Assembly (NCBI GenBank): GCA_036873135.1
Contig: JAPTYO010000009.1
Span: 28,169,756-28,233,755, forward strand
Direction of reading: 5' to 3'
DNA from: Clarkia xantiana subsp. parviflora
Lineage: Eukaryota > Streptophyta > Magnoliopsida > Myrtales > Onagraceae
DNA length: 64,000 nucleotides
Shown one piece after another: positions 22,500 to 34,700 of this stretch (positions are counted from its first letter, which is position 1; each line of letters begins with the position of its first letter). The notes under the pieces were generated by a model. It was not told the origin of the DNA and ran no database searches. It was given only the letters and a program-made list of their open reading frames with translations. The translations under genes were made by a program, and so were the position numbers.

Positions 22500-25400
22500 A
22501 TCAATTTATTGTCTCCGAACCAAAATGTCACTGTAATGATGATGCTCGGTTATTTCTTGATTATCTTGATAGTTAACGATTGACTCAATTTCTTATGCCT
22601 TTACGTGATGATTTTGAGACTACCTGAGCATCATTGCTTCATAAATATCCACTACCGTCTTTAGATAAGGTTGTCTCTGAGCTTATTTCAGAAGAAACAA
22701 GACTCTAAAGTCTTCGATCACCCATAAGTAGCAACAGTGAGCTACTTTTGGCAACTCCATCACAAAAGCCTCAAAGACATTTTTCGAGCAATCAGAATCG
22801 CCTTCAAGCGTCTCCTAGCAATTGGATTCGTCCACTACCGGCTACTAGAAATTGGAGTCACCGGTCATCAGGATCTTTCATAAGTTTCACATTTTGTCTT
22901 GCTAAAGAACACAAAGTTTCTGATTGTCGAACTTTTGCAAGAATTCAGGCTTCCAAAGGTAACAAGTCCTCCAAGATGGCTGCAGTAGCTGATACTGGAG
23001 TTTCAGAACCAACTCCTCAATCAACTCCATCGAAGCAGAACTTGAGGATCTCGTCAAACAACTGCTTGTAAAAAATGGTCTAACATCCCTGCAATGGCAA
23101 CAACTTTTTTAGGTAACAATTCTTGGTATATTGATTCTGGATGTGGTAATCATATGATGTATAATCAATCTTTTTTTGCAAATAAAAATATCATTAACTC
23201 ATCACCTGGAATTTGCACTACGAATGGCTCTTATATGCATGCTACTCATATTAGAAATATTTCAACATCATCTATGCATATACCAGATGCTTATTTGGTT
23301 CCATCTTTGTCCATAAATTTGTTATCAGTAAGATAACTATGTGATATGGGTTTTGAGTTGCATTTTCAAACAGTGGTTGTGATGTTCAGGATTCTCAGAC
23401 GGGACGATTTATTGGGACCGGTCGTAAGATAGGACGTCTATTCGAGTTGACTTCTTTATATATTCCTTCACCAAAAATTTGTTGTTGCATCTTCTATTTC
23501 TTTAAGTTTATGGCACACTCGTTTATGTGTCATATTTCTTTTTTCTAAACTTGAACATCTTGTCAAAAATGGTTCTTTGGGATCTGTTGGCCGAAATAAA
23601 TTTGATTGTGAGTCATGTCAGTTGGGAAAACAAAAGGTTTTACCTTTTAATAACAGTGATTCTATTACATCTGAAACTTTTGAATTGGTTCATTCTGATG
23701 TATGAGGACCAGTACCATCCTCAACAAAAGGTGGTAGTCAATACTTTGTGGTGTTTATTGATGATTATTCTCGATTTACCTGGATATATATGTTAAAAAA
23801 TATATCTCTCAAATTATATAATGATTTTTCTACGATAATTTATACTCAGTTTTCTAAACGTATTAAAATATTTCGATCTGATAATGTTGTTGTATAATGA
23901 CTCAAAGTTTTTTAGAAAACTTCGTTTGCATGAGATTATCATTCATAGGTCTTGTCCAGATACATCACAACAAAATAGACGAGCTGAACGTAAACTTAGT
24001 CATATCCTGAACATCGTTTGTGCCTTACTTATTTCCGCTTCTTTACATGCATCTTTCTGGGGTGAAGCTGCCCTCACTGTGGTATACACTATAAATCGTC
24101 AGCCATCCGAGGTAATAGGTAATATTTATCCATTTGAGCGCTTATATGGTGAACCTCCTAAGTATGACATGTTTCGTACATTTGGGTGTGCTTATTTTGT
24201 TATCCTTCAACCACATATTCATAACAAATTGCAACTAATATCTCGCTTGTGCTGTTTTCTTGGTTATATCATTGGACAAAATAGTTATAGGTGTTATGAT
24301 CCCATATCTCAACGAATTCGAGTCTCCCGTCATGTATTTTGGGAACAACGGATGTTTTCAAGCTTGGCATCTGATAATTTTAAATATGAACATATTGGTA
24401 ATGATTCAGTTTTAGACAGGTACTTGAATGAGAATCATGATCAACCTCATGAGGATAATTCGACTATATTACCTTCTGAGGATACTTATACTATAGAAGC
24501 TTCTGAGTTTCGACGATCCACTCGCGTAAGAGAACCTCCTAAGCATTTGCAAGACTTTCATTGTTATTATGCTATTGCCACCTTATATGAACCTAATAAT
24601 TTTAAAGAAGTTTCTTCTAACCCTGAGTGGCAACAATCTATGAATGATGAGTTGCAGACTTTAGAAAAGAACCCGACTTGGGAGATAGTTGACTTGCCAT
24701 CGGGTAAATTTGTAATAGGGAGCAAATGGGTCTATAAGATAAAAAATCGGTTAGATGGTTCAATAGAAAGGTACAAACCTCGATTAGTGGCTAGAGGGTT
24801 TACTCAAGAGTACGGGATTGATTATGAGGAGACGTTTGCACCGGTTGCTAGAATCACGTCAATTCGTACCCTAATAGTTGTTGATGCTGCAAGGCAGCGG
24901 AGACTATTCTAGATGGATGTGAAGAATGAATTCCAAAATGGGGACATCTCGAAGGAAATAATATGAAACCTCCTCCTGGATATTCCACTCAAAAGGAAAA
25001 GTTTGTCGTCTAAAACGTGTCTTATATGGACTAAAGCAAGCACCACGAGTCTGGTTTGAAAAATTTAGCTCAACTGTTATTAATTTTGGTTTTACACTAA
25101 GTTTTCATGACTCTGCATTATTTGTTCGTAAATCTAATAGTGGAATTATTATTCCGTTATTATATGTTGATGACATGATAATATCTGGAGATGATGTTGC
25201 AGGTATCTCAAATTTAAAACTATATTTGCATGATCCATTTGAGATGAAAGACTAAGAAATCTTAACTATTTTTTTGGACTTGAAGTCACTTCTATGGTTG
25301 ATGGGTACTATCTTTCTCAGGCTAATTATGCTTCTGATTTACTTTCTCGTGCATGTCTTACTGATTGTAAAATTACATCTACTCCTTAATCATACAATGA

Positions 25401-26140
25401 AAAACTTACTCCAGAAGAAGAAAAATTGTTAGAAGATCCTACTCTTTATTGTAGTTTGTAGGTGGCTTAGTTTATCTTACATTTACTCGTCCTAACATCA
25501 CATATGTTTTTCACGTCATAAGTCAATATATGTCTGCTCCACGATCCACGCATTCTGCAGCAGTTTTAAATATTTTGAGATACATAAAAGGAACCATGTT
25601 CTACGGTTTACATTTTTCAGCAAATTCATATCTTACATGCTTTTAGTGATGCTGACTAGACAGGTGATCCAACAGACAGACGGCCAGTTTCAGGAAATTG
25701 CTTATTTCTTGTAGATTCACTTATATCATGGTGAAGTAAGAAGTAAACAGTTGTTTCACGCTCAAGTACAGAAGCCGAGTATCAAGTCCTCAATGATACA
25801 GTAGCGGAACTCTTGTGGCTTAGATGGTTATTATCTGACATGGATGTTCATTTGGCCGAGCCTTCTACCATTTGGTGTGACAATCAAAGTGCTATTAAAA
25901 TTGCACACAACGACGTTTTTCATGAACGTACTAAACACATTGAAGTGGATTGCCACTTCATTCGTCAACATATTCTCAACAAAGTTGTCGAAGTTTGCTA
26001 CTTCACTTCCCAAAAGCAGACCGCAAATATGTTTACAAAGACTCTTCTTACAGATCGGCTCACTCATTTACTTCACAAACTCAAGATGAAATCAACTAAT
26101 TCCTCGAGTTTGAGGGGGATGTTAACGTTAGGATTTAAAT
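22500..26140 (+). pseudogene. Copia gag-pol remnant
   Basis: Gag remnants (22500-23070) precede a protease-like WYIDSGCGNHMM segment (23094-23336). A broken integrase follows, then 23884-24912, the longest intact part: the integrase end (NRRAERKLSHI, CAYFVI, FLGYI), the linker and the RT start (SKWVYKIK, RLVARGFTQEYGIDYEETFAPVA). RT continues in other frames to LLYVDDMIISGDD (about 25160-25200), and RNase H ends at 26142 with CDNQSAIKIAHN and ERTKHIEVDCHFIR. At least six interruptions. Dead. Confidence 0.75.
26107..26119 (+). other. Polypurine tract of the Copia remnant
   Basis: TTTGAGGGGGA immediately precedes the TGTTAACG start of the LTR. Confidence 0.6.
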
Positions 26141-26312
26141 AAATCCTACCGTTGTAATTATTAGATTTGATTGTTATTAGCATTTATTTATAGTGTTCTC
26201 TTTTTTAGCTATCTTCTTATTAGTTTATTAGCTCAGTCTATAAATTGGGACTTCCAATGTACAACATATCAATACAATATATACAAAATACATATTCATA
26301 TTACTTTTATCA
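26120..26312 (+). repeat. Short Copia 3' LTR
   Basis: Begins TGTTAACGTTAGG and ends near TTTTATCA. Only one copy is present, so the end is inferred. Confidence 0.55.
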
Positions 26313-26725
26313 ATGTTAAGGAATTAAATTCAAATCCTTACAGAAGAATAAACCATATTGTGAGACCAACTCTAAAAAAAAATGCTTCAGTTAAATTTAT
26401 ATGCATCGACACCGGTCAAGCAACGAATAAGTCCGATTCGGATCATCAATTTTTTTTATACGATCAATAGTGACATTAGTAGCTTATTAGTATATGTACC
26501 CAGTTTGGAACTTGAAAGCTAGTATTTATTCCTACGGTCATGTCAAAATATCCATTAATCAAGCTTGGTCGAGTTCGAATGATTCGAGTCGAGTCAAAAT
26601 TGTGAGAAACTCGGCTGGACTCCTTTACAATCCACACAGCTGCAAAGACCTGGGAGCAAGATTATTTCAAGGTCAAAATACCGACCAAATCACAACACCC
26701 CATTTCCAAGTGACAGCGTATCAAT
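26313..26725. other. Unassigned DNA before the young Copia
   Basis: About 400 bp with no gene or repeat structure seen. Its last five bases, TCAAT, are the left target duplication of the Copia at 26726. Confidence 0.4.
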
Positions 26726-26884
26726 TGAAATCTGATTTGGAGAATTCAGTATATTCTTTTACTAATTAACGATTACAATATATAACTGTACAAACAAGCT
26801 AGATTTAGTAAAGAGCTATACTAGGAAAGTATTAAAGCTGGAAATTAACTATTATACAATTATGCAGACTTTCTATATTTAACA
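26726..26884 (-). repeat. 3' LTR of the young Copia
   Basis: Plus-strand TGAAATCTGATTTGGAG to TATTTAACA; read as identical to 31275-31433 by eye. On the minus strand the purine run TTGAGGAGGAG (26885-26895) precedes it as polypurine tract. Confidence 0.9.
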
Positions 26885-26891
26885 CTCCTCC

Positions 26892-29630
26892 TCAAGTTGG
26901 AGCGTATATATCTAGCATGCCCAACTTGCAACATAGATCATCAATTGACGCTTTGCGGAGAGGCTTAGTTAGAATGTCTGCAAGCTGGAGATCTGTTCGA
27001 ACGGGAATGAGTTGAATGTATGGAGGACTAGAGAATGTTCCCACAACAAGGTCTCGAACAAAGTGGCAATCCACCTCAATGTGCTTGGTCCTTTCATGGA
27101 AGACTTGATTCTTGGCAATGTGCATAGCGGATTCATTGTCACAATGTAGTCTCATTAGACCATCCTGACGAATTCCTAGTTCGCTGAGTAAACGTTTTGT
27201 CCAAATTAGCTCGCATGATGTATTCGCCATTGCACGATATTCTGACTCCGCACTAGATCGAGAAACAACTGTCTGTTTCTTACTCTTCCACGAAATGAGA
27301 TTTCCACCAAAAAAGACACAATACCCAGTGGTAGACCTCCGAGTAGTAGGACAACCCGCCCAGTCGGCATCGGTGAATGCCGCGATCCTACTATGTCCCT
27401 GATCAGAATATACAAGTCCTTTACCTGGGGACCCTTTAAGGTATCTAAGGATCCGAATCGCTGCATCCCAGTGTGTTGTGCGCGGAGCTGACATAAATTG
27501 GCTCACTACACTCACTGGATAAGAGATATCTGGTCGAGTAACTGTTAGATAATTCAGCTTCCCGACCAGTCTTCGATACTTTTCAGGATCATGTAGAGGT
27601 TCCCCCTCATCCGGCCGAAGCTTGGTCTCAGGAACCATATGTGAGTCAACAGGCTTGCACCCAAGTAATCCACACGCAGAAAGCATATCAAGGACATACT
27701 TTCTCTGACAAATAAGTATCTTCCCAGGAGACCGTGATACCTCGATCCCGAGAAAGTACTTGAGCTCACCAAGGTCTGTAATCTGAAATTGCACGCTCAA
27801 GAATTTCTTTAATGCCGAGATCCCTTCGTCATCGTCACCAGTAATGATTAGATCATCAACATACACAACTAAAATGATGGTTTTCTCCTTTAAGTGCCTG
27901 TAGAAGACTGAATGATCATTGGCACTCCTAGTCATGCCAAATTGGTTAAGTACGTGGGAGAAACGTCCAAACCAGGCTCGAGGGGATTGTTTCAGACCAT
28001 ATAGGGACTTGCGTAGACGACAGACCTTGGAAGACTCCTCCTGAACAACAAATCCGGGGGGCTGAGTCATGTATACCTCCTCCTCAAGAATGCCATTTAG
28101 AAATGCATTCTTGACATCCAATTGGTGCAGTGGCCAATGTCGGATGGCTGCCAGAGAGAGACAGATGCGAACAGACGCCATCTTAGCCACTGGGGAAAAC
28201 GTCTCATCATAATCAAGGCCATATTCCTGGGAATAGCCTTTCGCAACCAACCGAGCTTTGAGTCGATGAAGCGACCCATCAGGATTAACCTTGACCGTGA
28301 AAACCCATTTACAACCAACCGCCTTTTTACCGGGAGGGAGAGGACAGAGATCCCACGTGTGATTGTTCCAGAGAGCTGACATTTCCTCCTGCATAGCACG
28401 AAACCACCCTGGATTGCGCAGAGCTTCTGCCACATTTCTAGGAACAGAGTAACTATCAAGACCTGCTTTAAAGGCACGGTGGTTGTTGGATAGGGTAGCA
28501 TATGAACAAAAGTTGTCAATGGGATATCGGGTACTTGAACAATTACGGGAACCTTTTCGTTTGGCAATAGGAAGGTCAATATCAGATGGTGGAGGGGGTT
28601 GAGTTGATTCTAGAGGAGACGAAGAAGGTTCTAGGGATTCACGAGTATCAAGATCCTGCATAGTCTGGACAGAGTTAGTGTTAACGGGAAGAGTCTTATC
28701 TCGTCGAGTATATACCTGAGTAATAGGAGGCGTCGGAGGTGCAGTATCAGTTGGTGATCCACCATGCTCAAGTGAAGAAGAGCCGACAGGAACCTCAGGA
28801 TATGTCAGAATAGTCATGATAGGTGGAGGAATACTAGACAAACGAGGTTCAGAGTGAAGGAAAAAAGGGACAGATTCCATAAAAATGACATCGGAGGAAA
28901 CAAAGTATCTCCTAAGGTTTGGATTATAACAACGATAACCTTTCTGAGTTCCAGAATAGCCGACAAAAATACAGCGGATTGACTTTGGATCAAGTTTTGT
29001 ACGACTTGGCCTATGATCATACACGTAGCAGGTACAACCAAAGATCTTGGGTGAAACAGGGAACAAAGGCGCAGACGGAAAGAGTACTTGATATGGTATT
29101 GCACCATCAAGAACTGAGGATGACATCCGATTGATTAGATAACACGCGGTTAAAACCGCGTCAGCCCAAAAGCGATGAGGAACATGTCCATGAATGATCA
29201 TAGTGCGAGCCACCTCTAATATGTGTCTATTTTTCCGTTCAGCCACCCCATTTTGTTGGGGTGTATAAGCACTTGAGGATTCATGGACGATGCCGTTGTC
29301 ATTCATATATTTTTCAAAATCTTTTGTGAAGTATTCTTTTGCATTATCACTACGAAGAGTTTTAATTGTAGTGTTAAACTGAGTTTTCACAAAAGAACAG
29401 AAAATTGAGAACTTTGCAAAAATTTCTTGTCTAGATTTAATAACAAATATCCAAGTAGCACGAGAGAAATCATCAACAAAAGTAACAAAGTATCGAAAAC
29501 CTGAAACTGATAACACTGAGCAAGGACCCCAAACGTCTGAATGAACTAAATCAAAAATACTGGCAGACCTCCTATGGACACTAGGGGATGAGAAGCACGG
29601 ACATGCTTTCCCTGGACAAGATCCTGACAA
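26892..29630 (-). CDS. Copia pol: integrase core, reverse transcriptase, RNase H
   Basis: A single open frame of about 912 codons. The integrase catalytic core starts almost at once (LVHSDVWGP, LRSDNAKEY, NGVAERKNRH giving the D, D, E residues). RT follows (CKWVFTVKVNPDG, ARLVAKGYSQEYGLDYDETFSPVAK, LVVYVDDLIITGDDD), then RNase H (FTDADWAGC, SRSSAESEYRAM, HCDNESAMHIAKN) to IDDLCCKLGMLDI. The first codon is a TTG made open by the deletion junction, so this is not a natural start. The HHCC region and protease are absent. The rest has no stop or frameshift. Confidence 0.85.
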   Translation of the reverse strand: MSGSCPGKACPCFSSPSVHRRSASIFDLVHSDVWGPCSVLSVSGFRYFVTFVDDFSRATWIFVIKSRQEIFAKFSIFCSFVKTQFNTTIKTLRSDNAKEYFTKDFEKYMNDNGIVHESSSAYTPQQNGVAERKNRHILEVARTMIIHGHVPHRFWADAVLTACYLINRMSSSVLDGAIPYQVLFPSAPLFPVSPKIFGCTCYVYDHRPSRTKLDPKSIRCIFVGYSGTQKGYRCYNPNLRRYFVSSDVIFMESVPFFLHSEPRLSSIPPPIMTILTYPEVPVGSSSLEHGGSPTDTAPPTPPITQVYTRRDKTLPVNTNSVQTMQDLDTRESLEPSSSPLESTQPPPPSDIDLPIAKRKGSRNCSSTRYPIDNFCSYATLSNNHRAFKAGLDSYSVPRNVAEALRNPGWFRAMQEEMSALWNNHTWDLCPLPPGKKAVGCKWVFTVKVNPDGSLHRLKARLVAKGYSQEYGLDYDETFSPVAKMASVRICLSLAAIRHWPLHQLDVKNAFLNGILEEEVYMTQPPGFVVQEESSKVCRLRKSLYGLKQSPRAWFGRFSHVLNQFGMTRSANDHSVFYRHLKEKTIILVVYVDDLIITGDDDEGISALKKFLSVQFQITDLGELKYFLGIEVSRSPGKILICQRKYVLDMLSACGLLGCKPVDSHMVPETKLRPDEGEPLHDPEKYRRLVGKLNYLTVTRPDISYPVSVVSQFMSAPRTTHWDAAIRILRYLKGSPGKGLVYSDQGHSRIAAFTDADWAGCPTTRRSTTGYCVFFGGNLISWKSKKQTVVSRSSAESEYRAMANTSCELIWTKRLLSELGIRQDGLMRLHCDNESAMHIAKNQVFHERTKHIEVDCHFVRDLVVGTFSSPPYIQLIPVRTDLQLADILTKPLRKASIDDLCCKLGMLDIYAPT

Positions 29631-30570
29631 GATCCTTCGAAGGTTGTGGCGGCGGGTTCATGTTGTTGCGGAGGTAACCCATTTGCTCAAGGCGTTGAAC
29701 AAGTGCAGCAATATCATCAGAACCGCTACTGTTGCTGATTGGTTGATCAGCAGTTGCCACCTGAGCACGAGGATGCTGTTGGGAACTTCTTGGGCGTGGT
29801 GGTCCTTTTGGGCGCTTTGGGCAGTCCCACTTCATGTGTCCCCACTCCTTGCAATAACGGCACTGCACATTCTCGTTGTTACCAGATTTGGAACTTGTCA
29901 CCGATGTTGGACCTGTGTTCTTGCCCTTATAAGATTTTGTCACCAATGCCGATGTTTCAGTAGCAGGTGACGATTCAGTCTCATCTGATGGAAACATCTT
30001 CCGCAGAAGGTGATAAGTTGCAGAAAATGACGGTATGGTGGCCTGACCAATAAGGATTGGTCGTGCAGAGGAATATCTGGATGACATGCCTCCAATGAAC
30101 GTGAGTGTGTTCAGTTGCTCCCATGTTTTAGCGGAATCCGCACCAAACGGAAACAGTTCAGCCATCTCATCAGATAGTTTCTTGAATTTGGTGAAGTACT
30201 CGGCTAAAGTAGCATCTCCCTGTTCACACCTTGCATATGCTTGGGACACTGCATAAGCGTGTGCCATGCTAGTTTTCTGAGAATATGTGGACTGGAGGTG
30301 ATCCCACATCTTTTTAGTGGTTTTGAAGGTGTGGACTGTGGAGAGAATGTGGGGCTCCATTGCATTCCAAAGAATCATGCGAATAGAGCTATCCTCAGCT
30401 TTCCAGTCCTCGGTGTCTTGTGGTTCTTCTGTCAGATATTTTCCTTTTCGGAGCGAGTCTAACCCAGTGACAACGAATGTGGACCACTGATCCCAGTTAG
30501 AGTTAGACAGATAAACTGGAATCTTTAGTAGCTGGGCGAAGTTCGGTTGTGCAGCCATAGGAGTTGTCAT
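29581..30570 (-). CDS. Copia gag
   Basis: 329 residues from the ATG at 30570. The N-terminal half is a Copia-type gag domain (YLSNSNWDQWSTFV, WDHLQSTYSQ, YFTKFKKLSDEM). A CRYCKEWGHMKWDC zinc knuckle (CX2CX4HX4C) lies near residues 240-253. The normal gag-pol frame runs on to protease; here it meets the deletion junction after MNPPPQPSKDLV and stops 50 bases into the pol overlap, in another frame. Confidence 0.85.
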   Translation of the reverse strand: MTTPMAAQPNFAQLLKIPVYLSNSNWDQWSTFVVTGLDSLRKGKYLTEEPQDTEDWKAEDSSIRMILWNAMEPHILSTVHTFKTTKKMWDHLQSTYSQKTSMAHAYAVSQAYARCEQGDATLAEYFTKFKKLSDEMAELFPFGADSAKTWEQLNTLTFIGGMSSRYSSARPILIGQATIPSFSATYHLLRKMFPSDETESSPATETSALVTKSYKGKNTGPTSVTSSKSGNNENVQCRYCKEWGHMKWDCPKRPKGPPRPRSSQQHPRAQVATADQPISNSSGSDDIAALVQRLEQMGYLRNNMNPPPQPSKDLVRILSRESMSVLLIP

Positions 30571-30576
30571 ACTTGA

Positions 30577-31262
30577 TCAACAAATAAGAGCAGCAATAAA
30601 CCAGCCAAGAACCGGATAAATAATGCACATACCACTATAGAACCGGACAGAACCAGCAATAACCAGCCAAGAACCAGACGAAATAACACAAACCAGTAAA
30701 GAACCGGACAGAACCAGTAGCAAACCAGTCAAAACAAGCACCAGTGAACTAAACCAGCAGCAAACCGAACCAGAACCGGACAGAACCAGTAGCAAACCAG
30801 CCAAGACAAGCACCAGTGAACTAAACCAGAAGCAACCGAACCAGAATCAGAGTAATGTATTATAAACCAGACAAATCCAATGAACCGGACCGGACCAGAC
30901 CAGGCATTTAATGAACCGGCAGAGCAATCTGAAATCCCTAGCTACGCAACGCAGTCACAAAAATTGCAGAGAAGGGAGGGTTACCGCAGCAGATCAGAGG
31001 GGCGGCGCGGCAGCGTGGCGGCGCGGCACCGTAGCGGCGGAGGTGCGGCGGCGGTATGGCGACGGCGTGGACTGGTTATCGGAGCCGGGAACAGTCCAAC
31101 GTATCTTCTCCTCTCTGTGAAGAACATATTGAAAAAGAGCAGCGTTGGATGGTCGGAGACACAGGGATGGTCGACGACGTCGTCGGTTGGTGGTCGGAGA
31201 CGGCGTCGGTGATGACCAACCGAGACAGCAGAGGCAAGATTACAGGTAAGGATTGACAACCT
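30577..31262 (-). other. Long repetitive leader of the young Copia
   Basis: The untranslated stretch between the primer site and gag. 30600-30930 is made of degenerate GAACCAG/AACCGGA-type units, including a ~68-bp segment seen twice (about 30712-30775 and 30780-30840). 30980-31250 is GC-rich. No supported gene on either strand. Confidence 0.6.
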
Positions 31263-31274
31263 GCTCTGATACCA
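31263..31274 (-). other. Primer-binding site of the young Copia
   Basis: Minus-strand TGGTATCAGAGC begins next to the 5' LTR end and fits initiator tRNA-Met exactly. Confidence 0.9.
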
Positions 31275-31433
31275 TGAAATCTGATTTGGAGAATTCAGTA
31301 TATTCTTTTACTAATTAACGATTACAATATATAACTGTACAAACAAGCTAGATTTAGTAAAGAGCTATACTAGGAAAGTATTAAAGCTGGAAATTAACTA
31401 TTATACAATTATGCAGACTTTCTATATTTAACA
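31275..31433 (-). repeat. 5' LTR of the young Copia
   Basis: 159 bp, read as identical to the 3' LTR; starts TGTTAAATATAG and ends GATTTCA on the minus strand. Confidence 0.9.
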
Positions 31434-31708
31434 TCAATGAATAGATTGTTTCAAGCACATAAATTACAACTTAATGCAAAGCACAAAAAACATATTATAC
31501 AGACGAAACTAGCAATTTGCATTTCATCTTATTCTTTCTTCTTCGTTGTATGTCTATACTCTATATACACACAGAGATTATATCCCACGAACACATGTTT
31601 CTCAACAACCACAACAGAGATAAGAACAGTGAGTTGAGTTTTTCCAAGCAAAATCAAGATAATGAATGATCTCACAACTCCTCCAACAATCCTTACAACA
31701 TTCAAAAC

Positions 31709-34700
31709 TTATCGGAAGTTGGTCTTTGGGAGAATAACATTTGGGTTACGAACTCGTGGGTTAAGTGTAGCCAATCCCTTCCACTTCGAACCATCCCCAT
31801 GAACACGAGATGAGATGCTCCATAGTGTATCACTACCATTTGTTGGTGCTGCTGCTGCTGCTGCACTAGTAGTAGATTTAGAAATAATGGGTTTGGATTT
31901 CATAAGAGGGTTCTTATTACTCTTCCCCATTCCATTAGCAACTAACCATCGAGAACCCGATTGTTTCTCAGCTTTACTTCCCCATGCCTTCTTCTTTTTC
32001 TCTTGATCAGCCTCGAGTCCCGCCACATGAACTTCTGTAATCTTAAATTGCTGTTCTGCAACTTTCTCCTCTTCCTTCCCCTGCTTAATCAACTCGACCG
32101 CCTCGTCACCATCTTCTTCATGGCGAGTCACCATTGACGAGACCTTGTGAAATATGGTTGGTTTTGGTGGAACAAACATTCTTTCCACTTGAATAAGGGC
32201 AAGCATTGGCGCACCAACTGGTTCGTAGTTCCTCAAAGGATCACGCAGTTGCACCATTAGAGCTACAGTGAAGTTATTCCCCAGTAAACCGCACTTTTTA
32301 CTACCCCGCCTTCGCTCTCCTTTTGATCCTCCTCCTCGAATCCAATTCAAGGAATTCGCATGATGTGCTGCAAGAATTTTCGAAGTTCTTTCACTAATTT
32401 TATTATCATCATCACCAATTTCACCAGAATCAAGCTTCATCCATTCAGTTAGACTTAAAGAAAGTCCCATTAGTCCATCCACATCTTCACTGCTCTCTTG
32501 TATGCCTAGCAGTTGCAGCCCTGCAGTGCCATCCAAACCGAGTGAGCCTTTCACGTTAAGCCTCTTTCCCTGGAGAGTCGAAATTTCTCCAATTGATTTA
32601 GCACTGATGTTGGATGGTGCATCGTCATCAGACATTCCAGATTGTATTCTCAAACCTTCCAACGAGAGGGCTTCAATCTTATCGAGAGCCAAAGGTACGA
32701 GATCTTCTAAAGATACATACTCTGAACTCGAGGTAATCTTTCTAGACCTGTATATGTGTGTCTTCTCTCTACCCATCTTTTGTGCTAAAATTGCATCTTG
32801 CCCATCACGAGGCGATATATGTTGCCTGCACCAAAGAAGAATTCAGAAATTGGATAAAAGTTCAAAAGGAAGCGAATTTAAAGCTACAAATACAATAGAC
32901 AACCTGCTGATGCCCTCCAGAGAAGGCGAGGCTTCCATTGCCACTTGATTCATAGTCTTTCTGGTTATATCTTCCAAAGGCATTAACTTATTGGCTTGCA
33001 TAGACAACTTCTCCATTCCGACTGAAGCTAGACACTGTAGTATCTCCATAACATCAGAACCCATTTCTGCTGGTACTACGACCGGACTAGAAGCTTGCAT
33101 AATCAAGCTCCCACTGCTTTTAGCCTTTTTGAATACAGATGGACTCATTGACCGCAGAAACCCTCCAGTTTTGGTCTGAAGATACGACCCCAGTCCATCT
33201 GCAAGAGGAGGCAACTCAAACGATTCTTCAGGAGGAAGATCAACTGGACTCCCAAATCCACTCTTAAGGGTATAAGCCTGAAAAACATTGCCATTCAAGC
33301 CCCACTGTCTCATTAGAGCTTCGGTTTCTAAATCTTCTAAAACTTGTGCCTTTGTTTTGCTTTTCACGTGATTTGGCACCTCTTGTTCCTCTACAGTAGC
33401 TGATGGAAGTACAATATCTGCAGAAACATTACCTAGCAAAGCCGAGCTTGCAGCATCATCACTGAGGTCCCCATCACTTGTACCAAAATCAAACAAAGAG
33501 TACCCACCAGCCATAGCTTCTTTCTCAAACTTCCTTAAAAGACGTTCTCTAGGAGAGTCAGGTTCGCTCTCACCAGGACTCATTCCAAATGAACTATGAT
33601 CGGTTCCTAACAAGTTCAAGAACTCGCTTTCCACGGATTCTGTGGCTTCATCTATACTAAGAGACTTCCCCTCCCGAGATAGTTTATAACGAGTTTTAAG
33701 TCTGGTGTAGTCTTCTTGATGTTCAGGAGAATCAAGTGCAGCTACCTCCAAGTTAGCAACCCTTTCTAAGGCTGCTTGCAGCTCTTTCATGAGAGACTCT
33801 TTGCTGCACACGTCATCATCATTGGTAATACAATCACGGATCAAAACCTCGTTCTCATTGACAATGCTCCCTTGATGCGAATAAGAAATTTCAGTTACCA
33901 CTTCAGAAGCTAACTGTTCCTGCACCAGTGATTTTAAATTACTTTCAACAGCATCATGGCCGGCTGATGTAGCCAGATTAGCTGTCTCAGATATAACATC
34001 CTCAGATACTGGGTCTTCTTTCGTTGACAACTCTACACCCTTTTCTATTACAGTGAATTCAATGAGATCATTCTCAATTTCGTCAATTTGTTTGGTGACG
34101 TCCAAATTGTGCGGAATCGCCTTGCCAAGCTCATGGTCATCTACAAAACCATCAAGTTCTGGTTCGCTGCTAGGGAATGATTTTTCTTCATCGAACTTCT
34201 CATATAATATCTCCAGTTCTGGTTTGTTCCAATTGCTAGGAAAAGTTTTTCCCTCATCGAGTTTCTGATAAAACATGTCCACTGACGTTGCAAGCTCTGA
34301 TCTAGACACTGGTAATACCTCATGAAGATCTTTTATATCCTCCATGGAACTTGAGGAGGAGGCACGAGAATGCCGTCCGAGTTCAACAGGAAGACTTCCA
34401 CTTCGTCGTATACCGACCATACCCTCAATTTTACTGGATTTAGGAATATTCTGTCTTGATTTCAACGCATCAGCAATTCTTTGTTTAACGGCGTTGTCTG
34501 CTATGACCATATAACCGAAGCTAACGCTCAGTGTAGCTTCATTAGCCTGCCCAGACAACCTAAAACTTGTACTCCACTTTCCGGAACCCTTGTCCTCATC
34601 TAACTCTTCCAGTGTAAGGGGAAGCAATCTCGCTAGGTCAACACGGTGCTTACCAAAGTCAACTCCCGGAGCATCAGAAAATGCTGCATAAAGCAAGAAA

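Larger units (their letters stand above)
22471..26312 (+). mobile_element. Decayed Copia retrotransposon with short 3' LTR
   Basis: gag remnant, protease, integrase, RT and RNase H follow in Copia order, with many stops and frameshifts. A polypurine tract and a 193-bp 3' LTR close it. No 5' LTR is found; the left end abuts the preceding Copia LTR. Confidence 0.75.
26726..31433 (-). mobile_element. Young Copia element with identical LTRs, protease region deleted
   Basis: A complete 4708-bp insertion: two 159-bp LTRs that read identical by eye, the 5-bp target duplication TCAAT on both sides (26721-26725 and 31434-31438), a tRNA-Met primer site, a polypurine tract, gag and a long pol frame. 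The protease and the N-terminal part of integrase are missing between gag and pol. It sits about 270 bp downstream of the PMI1-related stop codon. Apparently identical LTRs point to a recent insertion. Confidence 0.9.

Noticed and set aside
30880..31260. Arginine/glycine-rich open frames on both strands near the young Copia primer site
   Set aside because: They lie in the untranslated leader of the element, overlap on both strands and have no domain.
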